From assembly GCF_003194385.1 (NCBI RefSeq), contig NZ_LAPT01000012.1, forward strand, positions 1 through 34,686: a stretch of 34,686 nucleotides of DNA, in the 5' to 3' direction. Numbering within the stretch: position 1 is the first letter of the stretch; each line of letters begins with the position of its first letter. The translations under genes were made by a program, and so were the position numbers. Positions 8,179 through 14,263 of the stretch are shown in pieces. This stretch comes from Pokkaliibacter plantistimulans. GTDB lineage: Bacteria > Pseudomonadota > Gammaproteobacteria > Pseudomonadales > Balneatricaceae. The notes below the pieces were generated by a model. The model saw only the letters and a list, made by a program, of their open reading frames with translations. It was not told the origin of the DNA and did not search any database.

Positions 8179-8458
8179 ATTATTAGGCTACAGAGTGTGC
8201 TTGAGCCTCCCCACTCTTTAAATCCAGATGAGGCCCGCGTAGCACCCCCCATGGTCAGCCTGTAAAGGGCAAATAGTGGGAAGGTTAGGCAGCGGCTAAC
8301 CCTTCAACATTTGATGTTGTCGTAGTTTACGTTGTACGGCGAGACCAGTCCGAGCCGGGGCGTATGTCCAGACAGGGGCGAAAAGGCATTCAGTTGTCGC
8401 AGTCTTTGTTTACCGAGGCTGTATGTTCTTACAATGCGGTACCGCTCCACCTCGTTAC

Positions 8459-8489
8459 GAAAAAGCCAAGCGTTTAGCTTGGCTTTTTC
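8459..8489. terminator. Rho-independent terminator of the resolvase gene
   Basis: GAAAAAGCCAAGC (8459-8471) pairs perfectly with GCTTGGCTTTTTC (8477-8489), a 13-bp stem with a 5-base loop. It starts 28 bases after the minus-strand resolvase stop and has T tracts in both directions. Confidence 0.85.
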
Positions 8490-8516
8490 ATTTCTGGATG
8501 CTGCGCACCATGGTGC

Positions 8517-9134
8517 TCAAGCTCCGACTGATAGACCTTGTCCCATGTTGCGATACTCCAACTGCTTTGCTCTGATCCGCATGATCGACTGCCGGGTGGT
8601 CCCAAAATCCCGTGCCACCTGAGCGACAGACACCCCAGCCGCTAAGCGATCAATGACTTTGACCCGATCCTCTTCACTCAATGCCGGCGGGCGCCCTAGC
8701 CTCTTTCCTTCTGCACGCGCTCTGGCCAGACCGGCCTGAGTACGTTCAATCAGCAGATCCCGCTCAAACTCCGCGACCGCATTCATCACCATCATCGTCA
8801 TCCGGCCTGCTGGGCTGGTCAGATCCGCCCCTCCCAATGCCAGGCAATGAACGTGGATGCCATCCTCAGCCAGCCGTTCTATGGTGGCCCGGACATCCAT
8901 GGCATTGCGACCCAACCTATCCAGTTTGGTCACGATCAATATGTCTCCGGGCTCCATGCGATCCAGCAGCCTGACAAACTGCGGACGCTCCAGCGCCGCC
9001 ACACTGCCACTGATGTGCTCTTTCATGATCCGCTTGGGATGAACGTTGTAGCCTGCCGCAATAACTTCCTGAACCTGGTTGTCAGTATTCTGATCAGCAG
9101 TGCTAACACGGGCATAGACGAAAATTCGGGACAT
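8517..9134 (-). CDS. Serine recombinase (resolvase/invertase family)
   Basis: A 205-aa protein of typical resolvase length. The catalytic domain opens YARVSTADQ with nucleophile Ser11. It continues through the [11 protein letters not shown] motif, the [27 protein letters not shown] region and the long E helix. A C-terminal helix-turn-helix (about residues 150-190, [18 protein letters not shown]) binds the subsites. All expected motifs are intact, so it is probably active. No transposase is visible next to it, so it is either a Tn3-type remnant or a dimer-resolution enzyme of a captured plasmid. Its likely target is the repeat-bearing stretch upstream (9140-9265). Confidence 0.9.
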   Translation of the reverse strand: MSRIFVYARVSTADQNTDNQVQEVIAAGYNVHPKRIMKEHISGSVAALERPQFVRLLDRMEPGDILIVTKLDRLGRNAMDVRATIERLAEDGIHVHCLALGGADLTSPAGRMTMMVMNAVAEFERDLLIERTQAGLARARAEGKRLGRPPALSEEDRVKVIDRLAAGVSVAQVARDFGTTRQSIMRIRAKQLEYRNMGQGLSVGA

Positions 9135-9514
9135 GGGGTGCCTATGTGTACGGAATCACTGTCCGTATATTAAAGCATGTACAAAATAGGGAAAGGCTAA
9201 TTTTAGGACAGGGTGTTTGAGGGGCGTCCGAAAACGATCGTTTACGTACATACTGAGGAGTTCCGCACAAAAAATATGCTATACCATTGACCAATATTTC
9301 TTACATTGTTTTCTTTCATTGACCGATTTAAGCCTTAAAACCACATCTCATTTACCAAAATAGAAATCACAATTACTGTTTTAAAAATTGAAAAATATTT
9401 TTAAAATCAATGTCTTACATTAAATTTTTAACTAATTACAAATATCGTTCTATCTAGATAGAGATGTAGAATTAAGTCATCCTTAAGCCATGTTGCCAGA
9501 TACGAGGCTTGCTC
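9135..9514. other. AT-rich intergenic region with candidate res and operator sites
   Basis: Gene-free. Just upstream of the resolvase, TACGGA-atcactg-TCCGTA and other TGTCCG/TGTACA half-sites fit a resolvase binding site or autoregulatory operator. From about 9265 to 9480 the sequence is strongly AT-rich with repeated words (ATTGACC twice, TCTTACATT twice). It ends in a perfect 14-bp palindrome TCTATCTAGATAGA at 9449-9462. The AT-rich stretch lies before the initiator-like gene and could serve as an unwinding region, which is inference. Confidence 0.5.
9449..9462. promoter_or_regulatory. Perfect 14-bp palindrome, candidate operator
   Basis: TCTATCTAGATAGA is a perfect palindrome 52 bases before the small membrane peptide gene and lies where its promoter would be. 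A dimeric repressor site is the simplest reading, and the tandem winged-helix protein just downstream is a candidate binder. Confidence 0.45.
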
Positions 9515-9649
9515 ATGGATACGCTCATTACTCTATTAGACCGGCTCACTAATGCCGACCCTGCTGTATTGGTTACTGTTGTTAGCGTTGTGGCTCTACT
9601 AGTCATAGCTGAATGCGTAAAGGCTCTCGGAAACAAGGAGGACAAATAA
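9515..9649 (+). CDS. Small single-helix membrane peptide, 44 aa
   Basis: Short frame starting ATG GAT ACG, with a hydrophobic core at about residues 17-33 (Val/Leu/Ala-rich) flanked by acidic and basic ends and a C-terminal NKEDK. Its stop overlaps the next start (TAATG), and the AAGGAGG within its last codons is the ribosome binding site of that next gene, so the two are coupled. It could be a membrane anchor or a toxin-like peptide; nothing in the sequence decides. Its own ribosome site (CGAGG) is modest. Confidence 0.5.
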   Translation: MDTLITLLDRLTNADPAVLVTVVSVVALLVIAECVKALGNKEDK

Positions 9650-10263
9650 TGGCCGGCTGGAGCGCAGTACCAACCTGGTGGGTTCGTGCCCATGGAGCAA
9701 GCGTCTTTGCAGGGGGTAAGCAGACGGGAACCTCTATCGCAGCACTAAAGGTCCTTATGGCCATATCTCTAATGGCAAACTTCCACACCCGAAAGGCCCG
9801 TAACAGCCTTTCCGACTTGGAGATACTGACTGGGTTATCAAGGCCAATGGTTCTTGCAGGCATCAAGGACCTTGAGCAAAAGGAGATCGTGCTGGTTGAC
9901 CGTAATAACCACGTAAGCGAGTACGAGATGACCATAGAGGAGGATGACCATAACTGGGGAAAGCTCCCGCATGACCTCCTGCGTAAGCACCTTCCCGAGA
10001 TAACAAACCGGGGAGCCATCACGCTTGCGGCACTGAAGATCTACTTCCTACTGGTCGCTATTCGCCCAAACCAAAGCCTATCGGTATCGATCAGTCACGA
10101 GAACATTCGATTCGAGACCGGGATACAAACCAAGCACGTTCGGCCAGCACTAGACGTTCTCATCAACCACTCACTGATACGGCTTTCAGTCAGTGAGGGA
10201 GCCGAGCCTGGGGAGCTGAAAGGCCGGCACAACGTCTACACATTGCTTGGGTTGAGACTATAG
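9649..10263 (+). CDS. Tandem winged-helix DNA-binding protein, initiator-like
   Basis: A 204-aa protein. Two consecutive winged-helix units are readable. The first is at about residues 25-90 (ALKVLMAISL, then LSDLEILTGLSRPMVLAGIK and a wing). The second is at ~125-195 (ALKIYFLLVAI, then ISHENIRFETGIQTKHVRPA and a wing). Two related winged-helix domains in ~200 residues is the plan of many small-plasmid replication initiators and of DnaD-like proteins. Together with the AT-rich upstream DNA and the resolvase next door, this suggests a captured cryptic replicon. A simple transcription regulator remains possible. AAGGAGG precedes the ATG. Confidence 0.7.
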   Translation: MAGWSAVPTWWVRAHGASVFAGGKQTGTSIAALKVLMAISLMANFHTRKARNSLSDLEILTGLSRPMVLAGIKDLEQKEIVLVDRNNHVSEYEMTIEEDDHNWGKLPHDLLRKHLPEITNRGAITLAALKIYFLLVAIRPNQSLSVSISHENIRFETGIQTKHVRPALDVLINHSLIRLSVSEGAEPGELKGRHNVYTLLGLRL

Positions 10264-10654
10264 ACGCTGCACCGAAGGCGTCAGGTAATGCCAAATTCTG
10301 CTCTACTCTGACGTTATTTCGCGCTTCGCCTGACGCCTAGTTGAGCTATACCCCATTCAGACACCGCCCACGCCAAGCAAAGGATAGCAGCCATCGGTGA
10401 TGGCTTAACGTACGACTTTTTACGTTTTCTCTATCCACCCCATCCTGAGCCACCAACATCCCCTTGACGCCCATCCCTCCCCTCCCTGATCATTACTCCT
10501 GCGTATCAGTCTGTTGACTGAACCCCAGCCACTGCCGATCAGGTGGCACTGATCGCTGATCAGCTCGGCAAAAAATGCGCGATGTGCCTCAGCTCCTGGC
10601 GAAGACACGCACTCAGTTACTGAGACTGGCACCGACTTCACTACATTTTTCACA
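10264..10654. other. Intergenic region with long inverted repeats
   Basis: No supported gene on either strand. An inverted repeat GGCGTCAGG ... CCTGACGCC (about 10279-10339) follows the initiator-like gene and may terminate its transcript, although it has a long loop and no T run. Near 10538-10570 there are nested GATCAG words and a perfect GCTGATCAGC palindrome inside a TGCCGA/TCGGCA outer repeat. A C-rich stretch lies at 10436-10490. None of these can be given a firm role. Confidence 0.4.
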
Positions 10655-10709
10655 CCCCTGCGGGAGACATCCCCATGGGTGGTCTCCCGCTTTCAACTGG
10701 AGACCTTTT
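10655..10709 (+). promoter_or_regulatory. Structured leader, copy A (ribosome-site switch)
   Basis: Arm 1 GCGGGAGAC (10660-10668) pairs perfectly with arm 2 GTCTCCCGC (10682-10690), with an apical CCC/GGG hairpin in the loop. Arm 2, as GGTCTCC (10681-10687), also pairs perfectly with GGAGACC (10699-10705), which is the ribosome binding site of the next gene. The two pairings exclude each other. Confidence 0.7.
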
Positions 10710-10988
10710 ATGCACCTGGATATTGCACTGTATACGGCTCTTGTATCGATCAACGTCCCAGAGGCTAACGCCCGGGCGGTTGTTGATGCATTGGGAGAAG
10801 CGATGAGCGACCAACTGGCCACCAAAGCTGATCTGGCACTGCTTGAGCAAAAACTTGAGCGGCGCATTGATCAGCTGGATAGCAAAGTCGATAAGCTGAG
10901 CCTGCAACTGACATTCCGCCTCGGCAGTCTGTTAGTCGTCGGTATTGGAATTATCCTGGCAGCCATGCGTTACGTGCCGATGCAGTAA
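10710..10988 (+). CDS. Small coiled-coil membrane protein, DUF1640-like
   Basis: A 92-aa protein. The N-terminal ~30 residues are polar-helical (VPEANARAVVDALGEAM). Then comes a Lys/Glu/Leu heptad coiled coil at about residues 32-66 (LATKADLALLEQKLERRIDQ and onward) and a single C-terminal membrane helix (~68-86). This is the DUF1640 / CCDC90-like plan seen in many phage and plasmid accessory genes; molecular function is unknown. The start ATG 10710 follows GGAGACC inside leader copy A, and a longer upstream extension lacks a ribosome site and would run through the leader. Confidence 0.75.
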   Translation: MHLDIALYTALVSINVPEANARAVVDALGEAMSDQLATKADLALLEQKLERRIDQLDSKVDKLSLQLTFRLGSLLVVGIGIILAAMRYVPMQ

Positions 10989-10990
10989 CT

Positions 10991-11063
10991 TCTCACCCCA
11001 AAGCGGATAACCCCGCTGGGTGGTCACCTGTCTGACGATGATGACATCTCATATCAGGAGGCC
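10991..11063 (+). promoter_or_regulatory. Degenerate structured leader, copy A2, without a clear gene
   Basis: The order CACCCC-AGCGGATAACC-CCGCTGGG-TGGTCACCTG matches the other leaders block by block, and an AGGAGG lies at 11056-11061, but the long stem has decayed. Only a poor 62-codon frame from TTG 11064 follows, overlapping leader copy B. This looks like a leader whose gene has been lost. Confidence 0.5.
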
Positions 11064-11120
11064 TTGCTGTTCTTCATTTCGGTGACGGTAGCACTCGCTA
11101 CAGATCGCCCTTTTCACTCT

Positions 11121-11182
11121 TCTACCCAAGCGGGACACATTCCCGCTGGGGCGATGTGTCTCCCGCTGTCTGGAGACCCATC
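11121..11182 (+). promoter_or_regulatory. Structured leader, copy B (ribosome-site switch)
   Basis: AGCGGGACACAT (11129-11140) pairs with ATGTGTCTCCCGCT (11154-11167) through 12 pairs and a 2-base bulge, with an apical CCC/GGG hairpin. The same second arm, as GTCTCC (11158-11163), pairs with the ribosome site GGAGAC (11172-11177). Confidence 0.7.
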
Positions 11183-11524
11183 ATGTACTCAACCTGCATC
11201 ACCCTGGCTGGCCAGCAGTTTGCGAGGAAGTATTTCCCTGCAGAAGCGGTGAGGCCTTTTCGTGTACTCATATCTTCATACGCTATCGATCATGTCAGCC
11301 ATTGCCATGATCAGAGCAGTCAGGCGCTCGCCGCTGTGCCACGGTTACTTCACAGTCTGTTCATGGCCATGAAGTCTAACCCCTCAGCCAGGCAGCTGAC
11401 CTTTACTGTCTTCGATCGACAACAGCCCCCAGTCCAACTGGTGGCCACCTGTCATGACCTGGCTCAACCCAGTGTCATGATCAACGTGGCCAATGAGAAT
11501 CTGTCATCAATGCTCGACATATAA
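11183..11524 (+). CDS. Hypothetical protein, 113 aa, leader-controlled
   Basis: Unrecognised soluble protein of mixed composition. It starts with a short aromatic and basic segment (ARKYFPAEAVRPF), has a central helical stretch, and then a predicted strand-rich end (LTFTVFDRQQ, PVQLVATCHD, SVMINVANEN). There is no membrane helix or known motif. ATG 11183 is chosen because the ribosome site GGAGAC of leader copy B lies 5 bases upstream. It sits in a row of small genes that includes an antirestriction protein, so an anti-defence role is possible by location only. Confidence 0.65.
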   Translation: MYSTCITLAGQQFARKYFPAEAVRPFRVLISSYAIDHVSHCHDQSSQALAAVPRLLHSLFMAMKSNPSARQLTFTVFDRQQPPVQLVATCHDLAQPSVMINVANENLSSMLDI

Positions 11525-11527
11525 CCC

Positions 11528-11543
11528 GCCTGAACTATCAGGC
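11528..11543 (+). other. Short hairpin between leader-controlled genes
   Basis: GCCTGA-acta-TCAGGC forms a perfect 6-bp stem just 3 bases after the previous stop. A near copy, GCCTG-acac-CAGGC, stands at 12034-12047 after the next gene. The spacers therefore share a repeated plan: stop, GCCTG hairpin, CACCC, leader. There is no T run, so a processing or weak termination role is only a guess. Confidence 0.45.
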
Positions 11544-11550
11544 CATTTCA

Positions 11551-11619
11551 CCTCACCCACTCGGGGATACTGTCCCCAGTGGGTGGTATCTCCGTGCAGC
11601 CCTTTCTCGGAGATCAACC
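11551..11619 (+). promoter_or_regulatory. Structured leader, copy C (ribosome-site switch)
   Basis: CGGGGATAC (11562-11570) pairs with GTATCTCCG (11586-11594) with one G-U, enclosing CCC-AGT-GGG. The second arm ATCTCCG (11588-11594) also pairs perfectly with CGGAGAT (11608-11614), which holds the ribosome site. Confidence 0.75.
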
Positions 11620-12021
11620 ATGAACGCAACGGACATCCTGGCCGCTAACAAGCGATTCAGTGACGAAGTTAAACGACTCAGCCAGGCGACTGAATACCGG
11701 CACCTGCAACGAACAGGCGCAGGTGATGTCTACAGCACCAAGCTCGCGTCACGGAATATCCGTGCCTCACTGAAACACCGTTTTCCTGGCCATACGTTCT
11801 CTGTTCGGATGAATGGTTTCACCGAGATCATTGTGCGATGGGAAGGAGGTCCTACTCGGGATGAAGTGCATGAAACTATCGGTGCCTTTAGGGCGGGTAG
11901 CTATGACACTCACCAGGATATGTATATCGAACACCGCACGCCCTGGCATCAGGTCTTCGGCTCGGTGAAACATATACACCTGTCACACTCACGCCCAGCT
12001 CGTACTGAGCCCGGCGCGTAA
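11620..12021 (+). CDS. LPD29-domain protein
   Basis: A 133-aa protein resembling large polyvalent protein-associated domain 29: YSTKLASRNIRASLKHRFPG, FSVRMNGFTEIIVRWEGGPT, a RDEVHETIGAFRAGSYD segment and a DMYIEH strand. LPD domains occur in giant polyvalent proteins of phages and conjugative elements that enter the recipient with the DNA, and also as stand-alone small proteins. Their activities are mostly unknown. This one stands alone in the leader-controlled set next to an antirestriction gene. The start is fixed by the CGGAGAT ribosome site of leader copy C. Confidence 0.75.
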   Translation: MNATDILAANKRFSDEVKRLSQATEYRHLQRTGAGDVYSTKLASRNIRASLKHRFPGHTFSVRMNGFTEIIVRWEGGPTRDEVHETIGAFRAGSYDTHQDMYIEHRTPWHQVFGSVKHIHLSHSRPARTEPGA

Positions 12022-12054
12022 CTCACGTTTGTAGCCTGACACCAGGCACGTTTC

Positions 12055-12122
12055 TCAACCAGCCCGCATGGGGATACCTCCCCAGCGGGCGGTATCTCCG
12101 TGCTCATTTTATGGAGATCACC
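12055..12122 (+). promoter_or_regulatory. Structured leader, copy D (ribosome-site switch)
   Basis: ATGGGGATACC (12068-12078) pairs with GGTATCTCCGT (12091-12101) over 11 positions with two G-U wobbles, enclosing CCC-AGC-GGG. The second arm ATCTCC (12094-12099) also pairs with the ribosome site GGAGAT (12113-12118) before the antirestriction gene. Confidence 0.75.
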
Positions 12123-12551
12123 ATGTCTACACTGACCTCAGATAACCGCATCACCCGTAGACCCATTCCGTCTGAGAAGGCTGTAAAAATGCTCTCTCGG
12201 CATCTTGGTGTCCACCCGGTGTATGTTGTTCTGTTTGAGAACCACACATACCAAATGCTCGATAAGTACGCTGAATCTTACAACGGTGGGCAGTGGCAAT
12301 TTTTCACGCTGTCGAACGGCGGGATCTACATGGCCCCGATCGGAGAGGGTCAACTGACGCTTGAAGTACCCAGCAACGGTTTTTCTGGAAGCATGAGCGT
12401 TGATGCCGCCGGCATCGTCGCCTCGCTGTTTGCACTCAACTTTTTGAGCTGGAAAACAGAGGTCGACGCGATTACCGATTGCTATCACAAGCTGCATCAC
12501 TTTGCCGGTGAGCATGCCGAGTTTCCCCAGATCTACCGCGCTATCGACTGA
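12123..12551 (+). CDS. Antirestriction protein, KlcA/ArdB family
   Basis: A 142-aa protein, the usual length. Family hallmarks are present: a YNGGQWQFFTLSNGGIYMAP core (about residues 55-76), then SGSMSVDAAGIVASLFALNF and a C-terminal HKLHHFAGEHAEFPQIYRAID. ArdB/KlcA proteins protect incoming DNA from type I restriction by an indirect mechanism that does not mimic DNA. The start is set by GGAGAT of leader copy D; an in-frame ATG at 12111 overlaps that site and is unlikely. This is the anchor that gives the surrounding small-gene set its probable anti-defence meaning. Confidence 0.88.
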   Translation: MSTLTSDNRITRRPIPSEKAVKMLSRHLGVHPVYVVLFENHTYQMLDKYAESYNGGQWQFFTLSNGGIYMAPIGEGQLTLEVPSNGFSGSMSVDAAGIVASLFALNFLSWKTEVDAITDCYHKLHHFAGEHAEFPQIYRAID

Positions 12552-12590
12552 TCCCTTGTTTGGTTCCACTGGAACCACGCCCTCCTCACT

Positions 12591-12618
12591 CAGGCCCTTC
12601 GGGGCCTTTTTCTTTTTC
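12591..12618 (+). terminator. Rho-independent terminator after the antirestriction gene
   Basis: AGGCCC-ttc-GGGGCCT forms a short GC stem with a tight loop followed by TTTTTCTTTTT. It ends the leader-controlled set before the methylase-like gene. Confidence 0.85.
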
Positions 12619-12638
12619 CTCACCACAGAGACTCAATC

Positions 12639-13574
12639 ATGACCTCATCCGAAAAAATGACGGCGACAGCCCAGTCAGCCAGCACCCGTGAGTTCATCTC
12701 CCTCTTTAACCAAACCGCGCGCTACCATCACCGCTATAAGGTCTTTGCGGACTTTGTCACCGTGTCAGGTATCGCACTACACAATGCCGCTGCCTTTGAT
12801 CAGGAGCTAGAGCAGCAATACCTCGACATCGTAAAGCAGTATGAGAAAGACGATGTGATGCGCTTCACCCAACTGTTCGCTGTACTCACTATTGAACTGG
12901 AGAATCCACGTGATGTGCTGGGAGAGCTTTACATGAGCCTGGACATCTCATCAGGTCACCTGGGGCAGTTTTTCACCCCATTTACGATATCGAGAATGCT
13001 TGCCCGGCTTAACATCGGTAATAACGATGTGCTCGCCGATAATCCGTATGGCTTTGTCACTGTCAGTGATCCTGCCTGCGGTGCAGGGGGCATGATCATC
13101 GCTGTAGCAGAAGAGCTGCGGAATGGAGGGCATGCACCCCAGCAACAGATGTGGGCACAGTGCATAGACATTGATCCGGTCGCTGCATGGATGTGCTACA
13201 TCCAGCTGAGCCTCCTGCATATTCCAGCAGAGGTTATCATCGGCAACACGTTGTCGATGAAGTTCAGCCGGCGTATGTACACCCTCGCCCACTACCTCGG
13301 AAATTGGAGCACCAAACTCCGGCGTAGAACTCAGGCAGAGGCCATGCGGAAACTGCTACAGCCCGGGACAGATCAGGATCAGACGGTGGATCACATCATC
13401 ACTGAACCAGCCACATCGCCAGTCGGTGAGCTCAATACAGCCGATCAGGTCAGCACGGAAACGGAAGCAGTACGCTATACAGACCGTATCGCACCCCTGA
13501 CCCAGCTCTCTCTGATCGAAAGCCCACGGGCGACCTACACCGTCACTACCAAACCAACACCTGTCGCAGCATAA
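12639..13574 (+). CDS. N6-adenine methylase-like protein lacking the NPPY motif
   Basis: A 311-aa protein. A helical N-terminus (~1-100) leads into GQFFTPFTISRMLARL (residues 109-124, motif X of HsdM-like enzymes) and then DPACGAGG (144-151, motif I, AdoMet binding). An acidic DIDP (177-180) and GNTL (202-205) follow. The catalytic NPPY/F of motif IV, expected soon after GNTL, is absent; only an NPY upstream of motif I is seen. Residues ~220-311 look disordered. It may bind AdoMet without methylating DNA, perhaps as a decoy or regulator, and similar proteins are carried by ICEs. Only a weak ribosome site precedes ATG 12639. Confidence 0.75.
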   Translation: MTSSEKMTATAQSASTREFISLFNQTARYHHRYKVFADFVTVSGIALHNAAAFDQELEQQYLDIVKQYEKDDVMRFTQLFAVLTIELENPRDVLGELYMSLDISSGHLGQFFTPFTISRMLARLNIGNNDVLADNPYGFVTVSDPACGAGGMIIAVAEELRNGGHAPQQQMWAQCIDIDPVAAWMCYIQLSLLHIPAEVIIGNTLSMKFSRRMYTLAHYLGNWSTKLRRRTQAEAMRKLLQPGTDQDQTVDHIITEPATSPVGELNTADQVSTETEAVRYTDRIAPLTQLSLIESPRATYTVTTKPTPVAA

Positions 13575-13586
13575 GGACATGCACTC

Positions 13587-13931
13587 ATGAACACTGACGC
13601 AGAGCACTCTCTGAGCCAATTGATTGAGCAACTGGCTACCCAGGCAGTACAAAACATGGGAGACATCTTCTATGACCCTCATCCTGCCTACGGCGAAGCC
13701 AAGGATCCGGCGGGCGCTGCAAAGGCATCTATCCTGGATGCATTGCAGAAACTAGCCACCCACCTCAACCCGGATAAACCCGGTTGGGTCGTGGTACGGT
13801 TCTCTCCCGATGAGATCCAGGGCATTGATGCAGACCGCCTGCAGCAGCGGCTGATAGCTGATGGCTACGAGCACATACAGGATCTGCAAGACCATAAGCA
13901 CGTGTGGAGCACGGATACACTGACAGACTAA
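13587..13931 (+). CDS. Hypothetical protein, 114 aa
   Basis: Unrecognised acidic, soluble protein. It has two helical segments (about residues 8-28 and 40-58), then GWVVVRFSPDEIQG, DRLQQRLIADGYEHI and a polar end, which suggests a small alpha/beta fold. It lies 12 bases after the methylase-like gene with AAGGA upstream, so the two are probably co-transcribed. A terminator follows at 13961. Function unknown. Confidence 0.7.
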   Translation: MNTDAEHSLSQLIEQLATQAVQNMGDIFYDPHPAYGEAKDPAGAAKASILDALQKLATHLNPDKPGWVVVRFSPDEIQGIDADRLQQRLIADGYEHIQDLQDHKHVWSTDTLTD

Positions 13932-13960
13932 ACCTGCCCGTTTCACTTCACCCTAATGCA

Positions 13961-13990
13961 GTAAGGCCCCAGTGGGCCTTACTCATTTAA
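13961..13990 (+). terminator. Rho-independent terminator
   Basis: AGTAAGGCCC-cagt-GGGCCTTACT gives a perfect 10-bp stem followed by CATTT. It closes the methylase-like transcription unit ahead of the relaxase region. Confidence 0.75.
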
Positions 13991-14086
13991 GACAAACACA
14001 AACCAGCAGGATTAATCAAAGCTACATCAGCCTGCTTCATCACTCTAGCCCGTTCTGAGGTTTAACCCTTGTTCCCAAAAGGAAAA

Positions 14087-14263
14087 ATGGCGAAAAAGGA
14101 CTGGAAGGGAAAACAAGGGAATGGATTGACGGGAATGGCCGGAAGGGAACGGAATCAAGGGAAGGGGGTTAAAGGTAACGGGCTTACCCGGAAAAGGCTC
14201 AAAAGACCCCTTTCAACTGGATGGAAAAGGCCAAACGGCCAAAAGGCGGAGGTGCACGTCTGA
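14087..14263 (+). CDS. Possible small basic protein upstream of the relaxase
   Basis: A 58-codon frame with AAAAGGA before ATG 14087 and a stop that overlaps the relaxase start (TGATG). The product would be extremely basic (Lys/Arg/Gly-rich), with GNGLT occurring twice. Against it: the DNA here is a 14-bp tandem repeat, which is out of step with codons, and the composition is explained by the purine-rich strand. I regard translation as possible but unproven. Confidence 0.25.
   Translation: MAKKDWKGKQGNGLTGMAGRERNQGKGVKGNGLTRKRLKRPLSTGWKRPNGQKAEVHV
14117..14172 (+). repeat. 14-bp tandem repeats, purine-rich, candidate oriT or binding site
   Basis: GGGAA begins at 14117, 14131, 14145 and 14159, exactly 14 bases apart, with degenerate units GGGAATGGATTGAC, GGGAATGGCCGGAA, GGGAACGGAATCAA and GGGAAGGGGGTTAA; another GGGAA is at 14107. 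The whole 14078-14215 stretch is strongly G+A on this strand. The location directly before the relaxase gene is a usual place for an origin of transfer or relaxosome binding sites, which is inference. Confidence 0.5.

Larger units (their letters stand above)
8018..8516. other. Intergenic region with promoter, candidate small RNA and two terminators
   Basis: No convincing protein gene. It contains a sigma70-like promoter (8058-8086), a candidate small RNA ending in a 12-bp-stem terminator (8093-8178), a hairpin GGTTAG-gcagcgg-CTAACC near 8283, a CAACAT-ttg-ATGTTG hairpin near 8306, and the resolvase terminator (8459-8489). Both terminators carry the same GAAAAAGCC / GGCTTTTTC ends, so the 300 bases between them may be an inserted or rearranged segment. 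The remainder, 8180-8458, shows nothing I can assign. Confidence 0.6.

Noticed and set aside
8180-8458. Integron attC site or template/variable repeat of a diversity-generating retroelement
   Set aside because: GTTAGGC and GGCTAAC words near 8285 are in the wrong order and spacing for attC, and there is no integron integrase, reverse transcriptase or adenine-directed repeat pair in the window.
8517-9134. Complete Tn3-family transposon
   Set aside because: Only a resolvase is present; no transposase gene or terminal inverted repeats of the right kind were found nearby.
10420-10653. Minus-strand 77-codon frame in the gap before leader copy A
   Set aside because: No ribosome binding site, atypical composition, runs against all neighbours and overlaps inverted repeats; most likely chance.
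11064-11252. 62-codon frame from TTG after the degenerate leader A2
   Set aside because: It runs through leader copy B and into the next gene, with no recognisable protein features. The AGGAGG is better read as a relic of a lost gene.
14087-14263. Small very basic protein translationally coupled to the relaxase
   Set aside because: Kept only as a low-confidence feature. The DNA is a 14-bp tandem repeat out of step with codons, and the Lys/Arg/Gly bias follows from the purine-rich strand.
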